NCBI RefSeq assembly: GCF_002259405.1
Contig: NZ_NPFW01000002.1
Span: forward strand, 1 to 64,000
DNA length: 64,000 nt
DNA from: Rhodococcus sp. 14-2483-1-2
Lineage (GTDB): Bacteria; Actinomycetota; Actinomycetes; Mycobacteriales; Mycobacteriaceae
Direction of reading: 5' to 3'
Positions within the stretch are counted from its first letter, which is position 1, and every line of letters starts with the position of its first letter. Both the position numbers and the translations under genes were made by a program. Positions 8,203 to 16,615 of the stretch are shown in pieces. The notes under the pieces are model-generated. The model was given only the letters and a program-made list of their open reading frames with translations. It had not been told where the DNA came from and made no database searches.

Positions 8203-8835
8203 TCACGTGTGCAGTGTCGCAGTCCACTCCACCAACGGTGCGAGAACTCGCCAGGCATCGCGCACCTTCGTCGCGGCCTTGGGTGTCTCGAGCCACGCGG
8301 GTGAGCCGAAATGCTTGCCCGCGGTGAGTGACTTGTGGCGCAAGAGGTCGATGCGCGGGTGGTCGAGCTCGTATCCCCGCGGCTTGGTCTTGAGCTTGTC
8401 GCCGCCGATCTCGTATCCGGCCTTGGTCAACGTCGCCAAAATCCGCTCGAGTTCGGCTCCGCGGACGTCGTCGTCGACGGTGCGGCGGTAGCGGGCAACG
8501 CCGTCGGTCGAGGAGTTGTAGAAGCCGCCTGCGACGAACAATCCGGCGGGGTCGATCTGGACGTAGTAGCCCAGGCTGTCGCCGCGAGCGACGAATCCGC
8601 CCTGATGGGTCTTGTACGGGGTTTTGTCCTTCGAGAAGCGAACGTCACGGTACGGGCGGAAGACCTTGGCAGTACCGAACTCCGGTTCGAGTGTCGCGAG
8701 CAACGCGGTCATCGGTCCCTTGACCGAATTATCGTAGACATCCTTGTGCTCGCTCCACCAGAGCTTGCTGTTGTCGGCTTCGAGGTCCTCGTAGAAGTCC
8801 AGGGCCGCGAAGGGTATTCCGGTGAAGCCAGTCAT
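8203..8835 (-). CDS. DUF2461 family protein
   Basis: 210 residues. The family hallmarks are F-Y-x-D-L-x-x-D-N-S-K-x-W-W near the N-terminus, R-P-Y-R-D-V-R-F-S-K-D-K-T-P-Y-K-T in the middle, and G-Y-Y-V-Q-I. DUF2461 proteins are common in actinobacteria and have no assigned reaction. The ATG at 8835 is only 6 nt from a TAGGAT -10-like hexamer, so the mRNA may be leaderless. It lies downstream of and on the same strand as pucR, but about 10 bp separate the two reading frames, so read-through from pucR is possible. Confidence 0.85.
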   Translation of the reverse strand: MTGFTGIPFAALDFYEDLEADNSKLWWSEHKDVYDNSVKGPMTALLATLEPEFGTAKVFRPYRDVRFSKDKTPYKTHQGGFVARGDSLGYYVQIDPAGLFVAGGFYNSSTDGVARYRRTVDDDVRGAELERILATLTKAGYEIGGDKLKTKPRGYELDHPRIDLLRHKSLTAGKHFGSPAWLETPKAATKVRDAWRVLAPLVEWTATLHT

Positions 8836-8841
8836 CGTTCG

Positions 8842-8847
8842 ATCCTA
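8842..8847 (-). promoter_or_regulatory. putative -10 element (TAGGAT), leaderless start of DUF2461 gene
   Basis: On the minus strand TAGGAT is followed by 6 nt and the ATG at 8835. This spacing puts transcription start at or next to the start codon. No Shine-Dalgarno sequence is present in the gap. Confidence 0.4.
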
Positions 8848-10413
8848 TGCGGCCCCGGTGGCCGACGAACGCGGGATGGATTGAAGCGCGAGGTAGACAT
8901 CGAGCCGGTCCGAGGTGGAACTCAGATCGCGGCCCAGCAATTCCTCGACGCGCTTGATTCGGTACCGCACGGTGTTGAGGTGGACGTGCAACGTCTCGGC
9001 TGTGCGATTCCACGATCCACCGGTGGCCAGGAACTCGCGGAGGGTGTCGGTGAGTCCGGCATCGGTGCGCCGGTCGTAGTCGAGCAACGGAGCGAGAACG
9101 TGTTCGACGAAGGACCGACGCACGTCGTCCGGCAGAGCCGAGAGCATCGACACAGCCGATGTCAGCTGGGCCCCCGCGGTGACGGTCACCGGGCTGGACC
9201 CTTGCCTGCTGACTTCGAGTGCGTGACGGGCCGATCGCAGCGCGCCGTCGATGGTGATCCCGGTCGCTTCGGAACTGACCCCCGCCAGCAGCCGGCTGTG
9301 CCCGATGCCGGAACCCAAGCGAGTCAATCGGGTTCGCAGTGTCTGTGTGAAGTTCGGATCGTCGGTGTTCACGACAGCGACGATGTCCCCGTGCGTGCTG
9401 CACCCGACACAACCCCCACCGAAGGAGGTCAGTGTGTCGCTGAGAACCGTTCGCAGCATCTCGCGCAGGTCGATCCGTCCGCTGTGGACGACCCTGACGA
9501 CGACCAGCGAGCGGTCCGGGTCGACTCCTGCCTGGCGCAGCCGCGTCAGGGCTTCGGGTCTGGTGCTGTCGGCTTCGATCAACGCCACTGCCTGGTCGGC
9601 GATTTCGCGTCGGACCAGCCGTCCCTCCTCGCGTCGAGCACGATCGAGCGCGGCGATGGCGGCGAGCTGGCCGAACGCATCGGCGATGGCGGGTGGGAAC
9701 GTCGCCATGTCTCCGGCGACCGCGAGAAACCATCGCGTGGTCCGCTGCACGAGCGACGGCCCGATGCCGAAGATACTGTACACGCCGCCGTCACTGAGAG
9801 TGGTTGTCGTGGGCAGTCTTTCGGAGGACAGCGCAGCGTGGGTCAGCGTGTCCACGTCGGCGTCGGAGAACGCCGAGACCTCGGCCACGAGCCGACGTCC
9901 GGTCGCCGTGAAGATCAGACACGCCATCCCGGTTTCCCTCGAGGTGTGCAGCGCCAACTCGTCGAGGGCTCTGCCGTCCGCGATCGCGGTGAGCAGCTGG
10001 CGTTGCCGGACGAGCGAGGTGTTCAGCGAGGCGATGCGATCTCCGGTGACACGGCCGACGAGAAACTCGGTCACCTCACCGAACGAGACGGTGTCGGGTA
10101 CCGCGAGCAGGGGTAGTCCGTGCCGCTCGCATGCGTCGACCAGGTCCGGTGGAATGTGACCGAGCAGCCCTTCACCGGCGGCCAGTGCCGAGGCCCCTGA
10201 TTCGGTGACGGCCCGGACGAACACCTCGCTGTCTGCGGCCGTCCGATGCCACACGAGGCCGGTGATCACCAGTTCGCCACCCGCGATGTAGCGCGACGGG
10301 TCCGGCAGGTCGGTCGTGTACGTCCATCGCAGCGTGCGACCCAGGGCGTCCGGATCGGAGGTGAGCAATCGAATGCCGAGCTGCGTGGCGTCGAGCAAGT
10401 CCTTGACCTGCAC
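8845..10413 (-). CDS. pucR: PucR-family transcriptional regulator
   Basis: 522 residues from a GTG preceded by GGGGGAGGAA. The N-terminal ~125 residues are a purine-catabolism regulatory domain (V-K-D-L-L-D start, G-G-E-L-V-I-T-G-L-V-W motif). A GGDEF-like CdaR middle region follows, and the C-terminus is the PucR-type helix-turn-helix (S-W-N-R-T-A-E, L-N-T-V-R-Y-R-I-K-R-V). PucR members sense purine breakdown intermediates and control uricase and xanthine dehydrogenase genes. It is divergent from the xanthine dehydrogenase operon and convergent with the uricase operon, so it probably controls both. Confidence 0.9.
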   Translation of the reverse strand: MQVKDLLDATQLGIRLLTSDPDALGRTLRWTYTTDLPDPSRYIAGGELVITGLVWHRTAADSEVFVRAVTESGASALAAGEGLLGHIPPDLVDACERHGLPLLAVPDTVSFGEVTEFLVGRVTGDRIASLNTSLVRQRQLLTAIADGRALDELALHTSRETGMACLIFTATGRRLVAEVSAFSDADVDTLTHAALSSERLPTTTTLSDGGVYSIFGIGPSLVQRTTRWFLAVAGDMATFPPAIADAFGQLAAIAALDRARREEGRLVRREIADQAVALIEADSTRPEALTRLRQAGVDPDRSLVVVRVVHSGRIDLREMLRTVLSDTLTSFGGGCVGCSTHGDIVAVVNTDDPNFTQTLRTRLTRLGSGIGHSRLLAGVSSEATGITIDGALRSARHALEVSRQGSSPVTVTAGAQLTSAVSMLSALPDDVRRSFVEHVLAPLLDYDRRTDAGLTDTLREFLATGGSWNRTAETLHVHLNTVRYRIKRVEELLGRDLSSTSDRLDVYLALQSIPRSSATGAA

Positions 10414-10474
10414 TGTGCTGTTCCTCCCCCGGCCCCGGCCCTCGCTGAGCGTGCTCGAAACAGCTGAGCTCGTA

Positions 10475-10506
10475 GGAAGAAACAGTATGTGTGGGTTGTT
10501 TCCTCC
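10475..10506. repeat. inverted repeat, candidate operator
   Basis: Arms GGAAGAAACA and TGTTTCCTCC pair at 9 of 10 positions around a 12-nt spacer. It sits near the middle of the pucR/xdh spacer, has no following T-run, and lies upstream of both genes, so an operator is more likely than a terminator. Confidence 0.5.
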
Positions 10507-10580
10507 GAGTTTCGGGCGTATCGCCGGACGACCGAAGATCGGTAACAGATACTCACTACAGTTCCAGATGACACATCGGG

Positions 10581-10614
10581 TGGTCGATCTGCCGGCGTGG
10601 TGGATCTGCCGGCG
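10581..10614. repeat. tandem duplication of 17 bp before the xanthine dehydrogenase start
   Basis: Two adjacent 17-bp units beginning TGGTSGATCTG and ending GCCGGCG, differing at one base. They occupy the leader region just before the ribosome site of the FAD subunit gene. Confidence 0.65.
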
Positions 10615-10635
10615 AGAACGAGGTGAACGAAGGCC

Positions 10636-11448
10636 ATGGATCTCGGCACTGTCGACGACATTCTGCTTCCCGGCTCCCGCGCGGACCTTCCGCCCGGACG
10701 CGCGGACACCGCGGTCCTTGCCGGCGGTACCTGGCTGTTCTCGGAGAAGCAGGACCACTTGGCCACCCTCGTCGATGTCACTGCCCTGGGCTGGGAGCCG
10801 TTGACCGTCACCGAGACCGGGCTCGAGATCGCTGCGACCTGCACCATCGAGACTTTGGCGAACTACGCCTCTCCGTGGCCGGCCACCGCATTGTTTCCCC
10901 GCTGCGCAGCAGCGTTGTTGGCCTCGTTCAAGATCTGGAAGACCGCCACCGTCGGCGGCAACATCGCGCTGGCCCTGCCTGCCGGAGCGATGATCTCGTT
11001 GACCGCCGCCCTCGACGGTGTCGGGCAGGTGTGGTCGGGTGATGGGCCCGATCACGACTACCGCATCGCGATCGCTGATCTGGTCACGGGCCCGCACGCC
11101 AACGCACTTCGATCGGGAGACGTGCTGCGCAGCATCGATATTCCACTGCACGCGCTCCGGTCCAGAACGGCGATGCGCAAGCTCGCACTGTCACCGCTCG
11201 GGCGATCGGCCGCCGTGGTGATCGGGCGAGTCGACGACGGCGGCGAATTCGTTCTGACCGTCAGCGCGTCGACCGTCCGTCCGTTCGTTCTGCGCTTCCC
11301 GAGCCTGCCGACGGCGGGCGAACTCGACGACGCGCTCGCCGCCACCATCGGTCCCCAGCACTGGTACGACGACCCCCACGGGGCTCCGGACTGGCGCCGT
11401 CACATCAGTTGCACTGCAGCGCAGCAGATTCGCGAGGAGTTGTCATGA
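10636..11448 (+). CDS. xdhB: xanthine dehydrogenase-type FAD subunit
   Basis: 270 residues, slightly short for the ~290-residue medium (CoxM/XdhB) subunit. FAD-binding motifs are present: L-A-G-G-T-W-L (residues 28-34) and T-V-G-G-N-I-A in the middle, where the pyrophosphate and flavin are held. The subunit passes electrons from the Fe-S clusters to NAD+ or another acceptor. Its stop overlaps the start of the Fe-S/Mo fusion gene (ATGA). Position next to pucR and the urate operon supports xanthine/hypoxanthine as substrate, but related enzymes oxidise aldehydes or nicotinate. Confidence 0.85.
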   Translation: MDLGTVDDILLPGSRADLPPGRADTAVLAGGTWLFSEKQDHLATLVDVTALGWEPLTVTETGLEIAATCTIETLANYASPWPATALFPRCAAALLASFKIWKTATVGGNIALALPAGAMISLTAALDGVGQVWSGDGPDHDYRIAIADLVTGPHANALRSGDVLRSIDIPLHALRSRTAMRKLALSPLGRSAAVVIGRVDDGGEFVLTVSASTVRPFVLRFPSLPTAGELDDALAATIGPQHWYDDPHGAPDWRRHISCTAAQQIREELS

Positions 11449-14159
11449 TCGTAGACATCAACGGTGTACCGACCGATGTCACTCCGCGGCCCGGTCAGTG
11501 CCTGCGCACCATGCTCCGTGAACACGACCACTTCGAGGTGAAGAAAGGATGCGACGCGGGCGACTGCGGCGCATGCTCGGTGCTCGTCGACGGCGAACCG
11601 GTGCACTCGTGCATCTTTCCCGCGTTCCGTGCCGCCAACCGGTCCGTCACCACCGTCGCGGGGCTCGGTACACCGGACGACCTCCATCCGATGCAGAGGC
11701 GATTCGTCGACGCGGCCGGTTTCCAGTGCGGGTTCTGCACTGCCGGAATGGTCGTCACCGCCTCGACGCTGACCGAGGAAGATCTGGACGAGCTTCCCGA
11801 ACGGCTGAAGGGAAACCTGTGTCGCTGCACCGGGTATCGCGCCGTGTCCGACGCCGTCTGCGGGGTGGTCAACACCGAGAAGTCCGTCGACGGCCCGGCG
11901 TGTGGACGATCCCTCGCGGCACCCGCCAGCACGCGCATCGTCACCGGAACCGAGCCCTACACACTCGACCACACCCCTCCCGGGTTGCTGCACGCAAGTG
12001 TTCTCGGAAGTCCACACGCGCATGCCCGGATCGTCTCCGTCGATACCACCGCAGCGGAGCAGGTACCGGGGGTGCACCTGATCCTGACTGCGAAAGACAG
12101 CCCGTCGACCGCCTTCTCGACGGCCCGCCACGACCGCCGCGTCGACGATCCGGACGACACCCATGTTCTCGACACCGTCGTGCGCTTCATCGGCCAGCGA
12201 GTGGCGATCGTGGTCGCAGAATCGGTTGCAGCGGCCGAGGAGGGGTGTCGCGCTCTTGTCGTCGAGTACGACGTGCTGCCCGCAGTGTTCGATCCGGAAT
12301 CCTCGCTCGCACCGGATGCGCCGAAGATCCACGGCGACAAGGACGCCACGGCTCGGATCGCGGATCCGTCTCGCAATCTGGTGGCCGAGCTGCACGGCAG
12401 TACCGGGGACGTCGACGCTGCCGTTCGCAGCGCAGCGGCGGTGGTCACCGGCCGCTGGACCACTCAACGGATTCAGCACGTACACCTGGAAACCCACGGC
12501 ACCATCGGCTGGTTGGACGAGACCGGAAAACTGAATCTACGCACCAGCACTCAGGTTCCGTTTCTGGTCCGCGACGAGATCTGCGAGATCTTCGGTTTGG
12601 CACGCGACCGCGTCCGCGTGTTCACTGCGCGCGTCGGCGGCGGCTTCGGCGGCAAGCAGGAGTTGCTCACCGAAGACGTGGTGGCGCTGGCGGTACTGCG
12701 TACCGGTCGACCGGTGCAGTTCGAGTTCACGCGCACGGACGAGTTCACCGTGTCGCCGTGCCGCCATCCGTTCCGCGTCGACGTCACGGCCGCCGCGAGC
12801 GCCGACGGTACGCTGACCGCCCTGTCGATCGACGTTCTCACCGACGCCGGTGCCTACGGGAACCACAGTGCCGGCGTGATGTTCCACGGTTGCGGCGAAT
12901 CGGTGGCGATCTACCGGTGCGCCAACAAACGAGTCGACGCAAAAACCGTGTACACCAACAACATTCCGTCCGGAGCGTTCCGGGGCTACGGATTGGGACA
13001 GGTGATGTTCGCGATCGAATCGGCGATGGACGATCTGGCGCGAAAGATCGACGTCGATCCGTTCGAGTTCCGCAGACGCAACGTGATCGTCCCCGGCGAC
13101 GACATCGTGGCCGCCCATCACGAAGGAGACGACCTGCAGTTCGGCAGCTACGGCCTCGATCAGTGCATCGACCTGGCCGAAGCCGCTCTGCGGCGGGGCA
13201 ACGGCGAGCACGCCCCGGCGGGCTGGAAGGTCGGCGAAGGAATGGCGGTGGCCATGATCGCGACCATTCCGCCGCGTGGTCACCGAGCCGAGACCTCGGT
13301 CGCACTGTTGCCCGAGGGTCGGTACGAGATACGAGTCGGGACTGCGGAATTCGGCAACGGAACCACCACTGTCCACACTCAGATCGCGGCGAGTGAACTC
13401 GGCACGTCCGTCGACCGCATCGAAGTCGATCAATCCGATACCGACTCGGTCACGTACGACACGGGTGCCTTCGGATCGGCGGGCACCGTGGTGGCAGGCA
13501 AGGCCCTGTATGCGGCGGTTCGCGCGATGTCGGCTCGCATCTTGGATCTGGCCGCCACCGCGACCGGACACCGAAATTCGGACTGCACACTCGGACCGGA
13601 GGGCGTGCGCTGCGGAGATCGCTTCGTCACCCTCGACGACATTCTGGCGATGGCGGGAGGCTCCCTCGTCACCGAGGGCAACAGTGGCGGGCTGCCGCGT
13701 TCGCTGGCGTTCAACGTGCACGCGTTCCGGGTGGCGGTCCAGGAGGACACCGGGACCGTGAAAATACTGCAGTCGGTACAGAGCGCCGACGCCGGAACCG
13801 TGATGAACCCGCAGCAGTGCCGTGGGCAGGTCGAGGGCGGCGTCGCCCAGGCGATCGGAAGCGCGCTGTACGAGCAGATCCGCACCGACGGTGCCGGTCT
13901 CGTCACCACCGATTCGATTCGTAGCTACCACGTTCCGCAGCTCGCGGACATACCTCGCACCGAAGTTCTGTTCGCCGACACCTATGACCGTCTGGGCCCG
14001 TTCGGTGCGAAGTCGATGAGCGAGTCTCCGTACAATCCCGTGGCACCGGCCCTGGCCAACGCGATTCGTGACGCCGTCGGCGCTCGACTGTACGACCTAC
14101 CCATGTCGTCGGACCGGGTGTGGCGGGCGGTCAGCGGTCGTAGAACGTCTGCAGAATGA
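11445..14159 (+). CDS. xanthine dehydrogenase: fused [2Fe-2S] and molybdopterin subunits
   Basis: 904 residues joining two parts that are often separate. Residues 1 to ~150 bind two [2Fe-2S] clusters: Cys36, 41, 44, 56 (G-C-D-A-G-D-C-G-A-C) and Cys95, 98, 126, 128 (C-G-F-C and C-R-C-T-G). Residues ~160-904 are the Mo-cofactor domain, with G-G-G-F-G-G-K at 398-404, A-F-R-G-Y-G from 511, and G-A-K-S-M-S-E with the catalytic base Glu860. It would hydroxylate hypoxanthine/xanthine to urate, feeding the uricase operon. Its 3' end overlaps lrpA (opposite strand) by 29 bp. Confidence 0.88.
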   Translation: MIVDINGVPTDVTPRPGQCLRTMLREHDHFEVKKGCDAGDCGACSVLVDGEPVHSCIFPAFRAANRSVTTVAGLGTPDDLHPMQRRFVDAAGFQCGFCTAGMVVTASTLTEEDLDELPERLKGNLCRCTGYRAVSDAVCGVVNTEKSVDGPACGRSLAAPASTRIVTGTEPYTLDHTPPGLLHASVLGSPHAHARIVSVDTTAAEQVPGVHLILTAKDSPSTAFSTARHDRRVDDPDDTHVLDTVVRFIGQRVAIVVAESVAAAEEGCRALVVEYDVLPAVFDPESSLAPDAPKIHGDKDATARIADPSRNLVAELHGSTGDVDAAVRSAAAVVTGRWTTQRIQHVHLETHGTIGWLDETGKLNLRTSTQVPFLVRDEICEIFGLARDRVRVFTARVGGGFGGKQELLTEDVVALAVLRTGRPVQFEFTRTDEFTVSPCRHPFRVDVTAAASADGTLTALSIDVLTDAGAYGNHSAGVMFHGCGESVAIYRCANKRVDAKTVYTNNIPSGAFRGYGLGQVMFAIESAMDDLARKIDVDPFEFRRRNVIVPGDDIVAAHHEGDDLQFGSYGLDQCIDLAEAALRRGNGEHAPAGWKVGEGMAVAMIATIPPRGHRAETSVALLPEGRYEIRVGTAEFGNGTTTVHTQIAASELGTSVDRIEVDQSDTDSVTYDTGAFGSAGTVVAGKALYAAVRAMSARILDLAATATGHRNSDCTLGPEGVRCGDRFVTLDDILAMAGGSLVTEGNSGGLPRSLAFNVHAFRVAVQEDTGTVKILQSVQSADAGTVMNPQQCRGQVEGGVAQAIGSALYEQIRTDGAGLVTTDSIRSYHVPQLADIPRTEVLFADTYDRLGPFGAKSMSESPYNPVAPALANAIRDAVGARLYDLPMSSDRVWRAVSGRRTSAE

Positions 14160-14568
14160 TCGTGCTGCGCGTCTGCACGTTGGCGGTGGCGCGGATCTCC
14201 TGCAGCAAGCGCTCGAGCGCCCTCGGCGACTCGACCCGCACGAGTAGAACGTAGCTCTCCTCACCGGCAACCGAGTGGCACGACTCGATGGCCGACAGAT
14301 GCTTCAACCTGGCGGGGGCATCGTCCGGTTGCGCCGGATCGATCGGAGTGATGGCCACGAACGCCGACAGCGGCCTGCCGAGGGCCTCCGGGTCGACCTG
14401 CGCCGTGTACCCACGGATGACACGTCGGGACTCCAGCCGCCGAACTCTGGATTGAACGGCCGAGACGGACAGGGAAGCTTTCTCCGCCAACGTCGCCAAA
14501 GTGGCGCGGCCATCGGAGACAAGCTCGTCGATGATCAAGCGATCGACGCGATCGAGATTTTCACTCAC
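14131..14568 (-). CDS. lrpA: Lrp/AsnC-family regulator, LrpA type
   Basis: 145 residues. An N-terminal winged helix (residues ~5-60, L-S-V-S-A-V-Q-S-R-V-R-R-L-E recognition helix) is followed by the RAM ligand-binding domain. From memory it closely matches M. tuberculosis LrpA (Rv3291c), including S-A-F-V-A-I-T-P, P-D-D-A-P-A-R-L, G-E-E-S-Y-V-L-L-V-R-V and T-R-S-T-I-I-L. In mycobacteria this gene is divergent from lat (lysine 6-aminotransferase), which is absent here. Its target is therefore unclear. Confidence 0.88.
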   Translation of the reverse strand: MSENLDRVDRLIIDELVSDGRATLATLAEKASLSVSAVQSRVRRLESRRVIRGYTAQVDPEALGRPLSAFVAITPIDPAQPDDAPARLKHLSAIESCHSVAGEESYVLLVRVESPRALERLLQEIRATANVQTRSTIILQTFYDR

Positions 14569-14666
14569 CTGCGCAATGTAGCCCAGATCCGAGACGAATC
14601 AGCGCCCACATCAGTTTCTGCTGGTCGAATCGGTGCTTGTGCCTCTTTCTGCTCGACCGGCAGAGA

Positions 14667-15377
14667 TCACACGAAGAGCGGCGGTAGGGCGAGAACCATG
14701 ACCGCCGACCAACTGACGTGCGTGAGGATCGGTGCCAGTATTCCGCCGGACGCGCGCCGCTGCAGGCCCATCACGTATCCCAGAAGCACTGCGGCGAAGC
14801 CGAGCATCGGGTTGCCCGACGCGAGGGTGGCTATCGCGTAGACGACCGTCGAGATGATCACCGGATGCTTGACGCCGATGGCCGAGTACAGCGCTCCTCG
14901 GAAGAAGATCTCCTCCGCCACGCCGTTGAGCAGCGCGATGAACACGATGAGCACCAGCGAACCCACCCGGGCGTGAGCCAATACGTTCTCGGTGAAATCG
15001 GCGAGCGGCGGAATCTGCCGCACCACGAGACCGCCGAGCATGAACACCCCGCCGACGGCGAGACCGATCAGGATGGGCGTGACGATCGGTCGCCTGATCG
15101 ATCCCCCGACCTGAATGCGTCCGAGATGCAGTGGGCCCGACAGGAATCCACCGACCGTCCACACTGCCGCCAATACCAGGGTCAGTGCGTAGAACGCCGG
15201 ATCACCCGGCTCGACCTTGAGCGAGAAGTAGAGCACGGTGGCACCGATCACCAGTGTGATCAGCACGATGATCCGCCGCTTGCGGAACGCCGCGTCGGAC
15301 TCCTTGTGATCGCGCTCGACCGGGTCGACCAGAGCGGACTTCATCACGTTGAGCGCGGTCGTGGACCACGTTCCCAT
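14667..15377 (-). CDS. CPBP-family intramembrane metalloprotease
   Basis: 236 residues with six to seven membrane segments. The Abi/CAAX protease motif 1 is E-E-I-F-F-R-G (Glu155-Glu156, Arg160) and a later T-H-V-S-W-S provides the histidine motif. Such proteins are related to Rce1 prenyl-protease; most bacterial members have no known substrate. The ATG at 15377 overlaps the stop of the upstream NAD(P)H-binding gene and has GAGGAGG before it; a GTG one codon upstream is equally possible. Confidence 0.85.
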   Translation of the reverse strand: MGTWSTTALNVMKSALVDPVERDHKESDAAFRKRRIIVLITLVIGATVLYFSLKVEPGDPAFYALTLVLAAVWTVGGFLSGPLHLGRIQVGGSIRRPIVTPILIGLAVGGVFMLGGLVVRQIPPLADFTENVLAHARVGSLVLIVFIALLNGVAEEIFFRGALYSAIGVKHPVIISTVVYAIATLASGNPMLGFAAVLLGYVMGLQRRASGGILAPILTHVSWSAVMVLALPPLFV

Positions 15378-16561
15378 CACGCCTCCTCGGTATCGGTCAG
15401 TCGGCGTACGGCCGACCTCGCGCGTCGATTCACGTCGGCCATCACGTCGAGATTGGTACGCACCGCTGCCGCAACGGGCTTCGAGTACAGCAACCGTCGC
15501 CCACCGAGAGCTTCGATCAACCCCCAGGTGCGGTCCGAGGACGCCGCGACACCCCGACGCCTGATCCCCAGAGCGTCACCGCCGCTCCACGCCGCATCGG
15601 TGCTCGCGAGCCGAAGCGGATCCTTCAGCGCACACACACCGGGAGGGTCACCGACCATTCCCCGCACACTACGGGCCATGGCGTCGGCAATCGTGGTCAG
15701 ACCTCGGGGAGGGTCGGGAACGAGCTCACGAATCCGGCTCTCCGACGTCGTCATCGTGTTGTGCAGCGACCCGACGAGATCCTCGGCGAGTCCGGCGGGA
15801 ACCGGAATGATCTTTCCGATGACCTTGCCTGCGAGCGAGGTCGGCACCAGCGGCACCGGAACGCCGATGCGCTGGAGACCTGCAGCTTCGACGTACGCGA
15901 ACACCAGATCTCGATACGGCACCACATCCGGCCCACCGATGTCGTAGGAACCCGCGGGAACTGCCTCGGCGTCGGCGGATGCCACCAGGTAGTGCAGCAC
16001 GTCGTCGACGGCGATGGGCTGCACGGGCTCGGCGAGCCAACTGGGCAGCGGAAGCACCGGCAAGCGGTCGGCGAGGTAGCGCAACATCTCGTACGACGTC
16101 GAACCTGCACCCAGAACGATGGCCGCTCTGAGCCAGACCAGCTCGACACCGTCCACCGTCAGAGCCTCGCCGACGTCCGCCCGGCTGGCGAGGTGCTCCG
16201 ACAGCTGGTCGTCGTCGGGTACGAAACCGCCGAGGTAGACGATTCGGCGTACTCCCGCCCGCGCGGCCGCTGCGGCGAACTGCTCGGCGGAACGTCGGTC
16301 CTGCGCGCGGTAATCGGACTCGCCGATCGCGTGCACGAGGTAATAGGCCACATCGATGTCGCCGGATTCCGCGAACGCGGCAGCGCAGGACCGGTCGTCG
16401 GTCACATCGAGCGATACTGCGGTGACGGAGTCGAAGAAGTCGAAGGTCCGCAGGTTGTCCGGCGTTCGGGAGCCGACCACGACCTCGGCCTCGTCGGCCA
16501 ACAGAGCTGCCACCAACCGCGACCCGATGTACCCGCTGGCACCGGTGACGAGAGCTCTCAT
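15377..16561 (-). CDS. NAD(P)H-binding SDR/NmrA-like protein
   Basis: 394 residues. The Rossmann start V-T-G-A-S-G-Y-I-G-S-R (residues 5-15) and the following acidic/basic pattern identify an atypical short-chain dehydrogenase similar to mycobacterial NmrA/DUF2867 proteins. A C-terminal extension of about 120 residues is outside the catalytic fold. The usual YxxxK motif is not obvious, so it may be a sensor rather than an enzyme. A TAGCCT hexamer 6 nt before the ATG suggests a leaderless transcript. It is translationally coupled to the CPBP protease gene. Confidence 0.8.
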   Translation of the reverse strand: MRALVTGASGYIGSRLVAALLADEAEVVVGSRTPDNLRTFDFFDSVTAVSLDVTDDRSCAAAFAESGDIDVAYYLVHAIGESDYRAQDRRSAEQFAAAAARAGVRRIVYLGGFVPDDDQLSEHLASRADVGEALTVDGVELVWLRAAIVLGAGSTSYEMLRYLADRLPVLPLPSWLAEPVQPIAVDDVLHYLVASADAEAVPAGSYDIGGPDVVPYRDLVFAYVEAAGLQRIGVPVPLVPTSLAGKVIGKIIPVPAGLAEDLVGSLHNTMTTSESRIRELVPDPPRGLTTIADAMARSVRGMVGDPPGVCALKDPLRLASTDAAWSGGDALGIRRRGVAASSDRTWGLIEALGGRRLLYSKPVAAAVRTNLDVMADVNRRARSAVRRLTDTEEA

Positions 16562-16567
16562 GCTTCG

Positions 16568-16573
16568 AGGCTA
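16568..16573 (-). promoter_or_regulatory. putative -10 element (TAGCCT), leaderless start
   Basis: TAGCCT on the minus strand ends 6 nt before the ATG at 16561, with no ribosome site between, consistent with leaderless transcription of the NAD(P)H-binding protein gene. Confidence 0.35.
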
Positions 16574-16615
16574 ACGGCACTCGAGGCGTTGTGTCGGTGT
16601 GGCATTGTCGCTCCT

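Larger units (their letters stand above)
10414..10635. promoter_or_regulatory. pucR / xanthine dehydrogenase divergent regulatory region
   Basis: 222 bp between divergent starts. Two structures stand out: an inverted repeat GGAAGAAACA-(12 nt)-TGTTTCCTCC at 10475-10506 (9 of 10 arms pairing), and a near-perfect tandem 17-mer at 10581-10597 and 10598-10614 with one mismatch (core GATCTGCCGGCG twice). The tandem repeat ends 21 bp before the dehydrogenase ATG. Both are candidate binding sites for PucR or another regulator. Confidence 0.5.
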
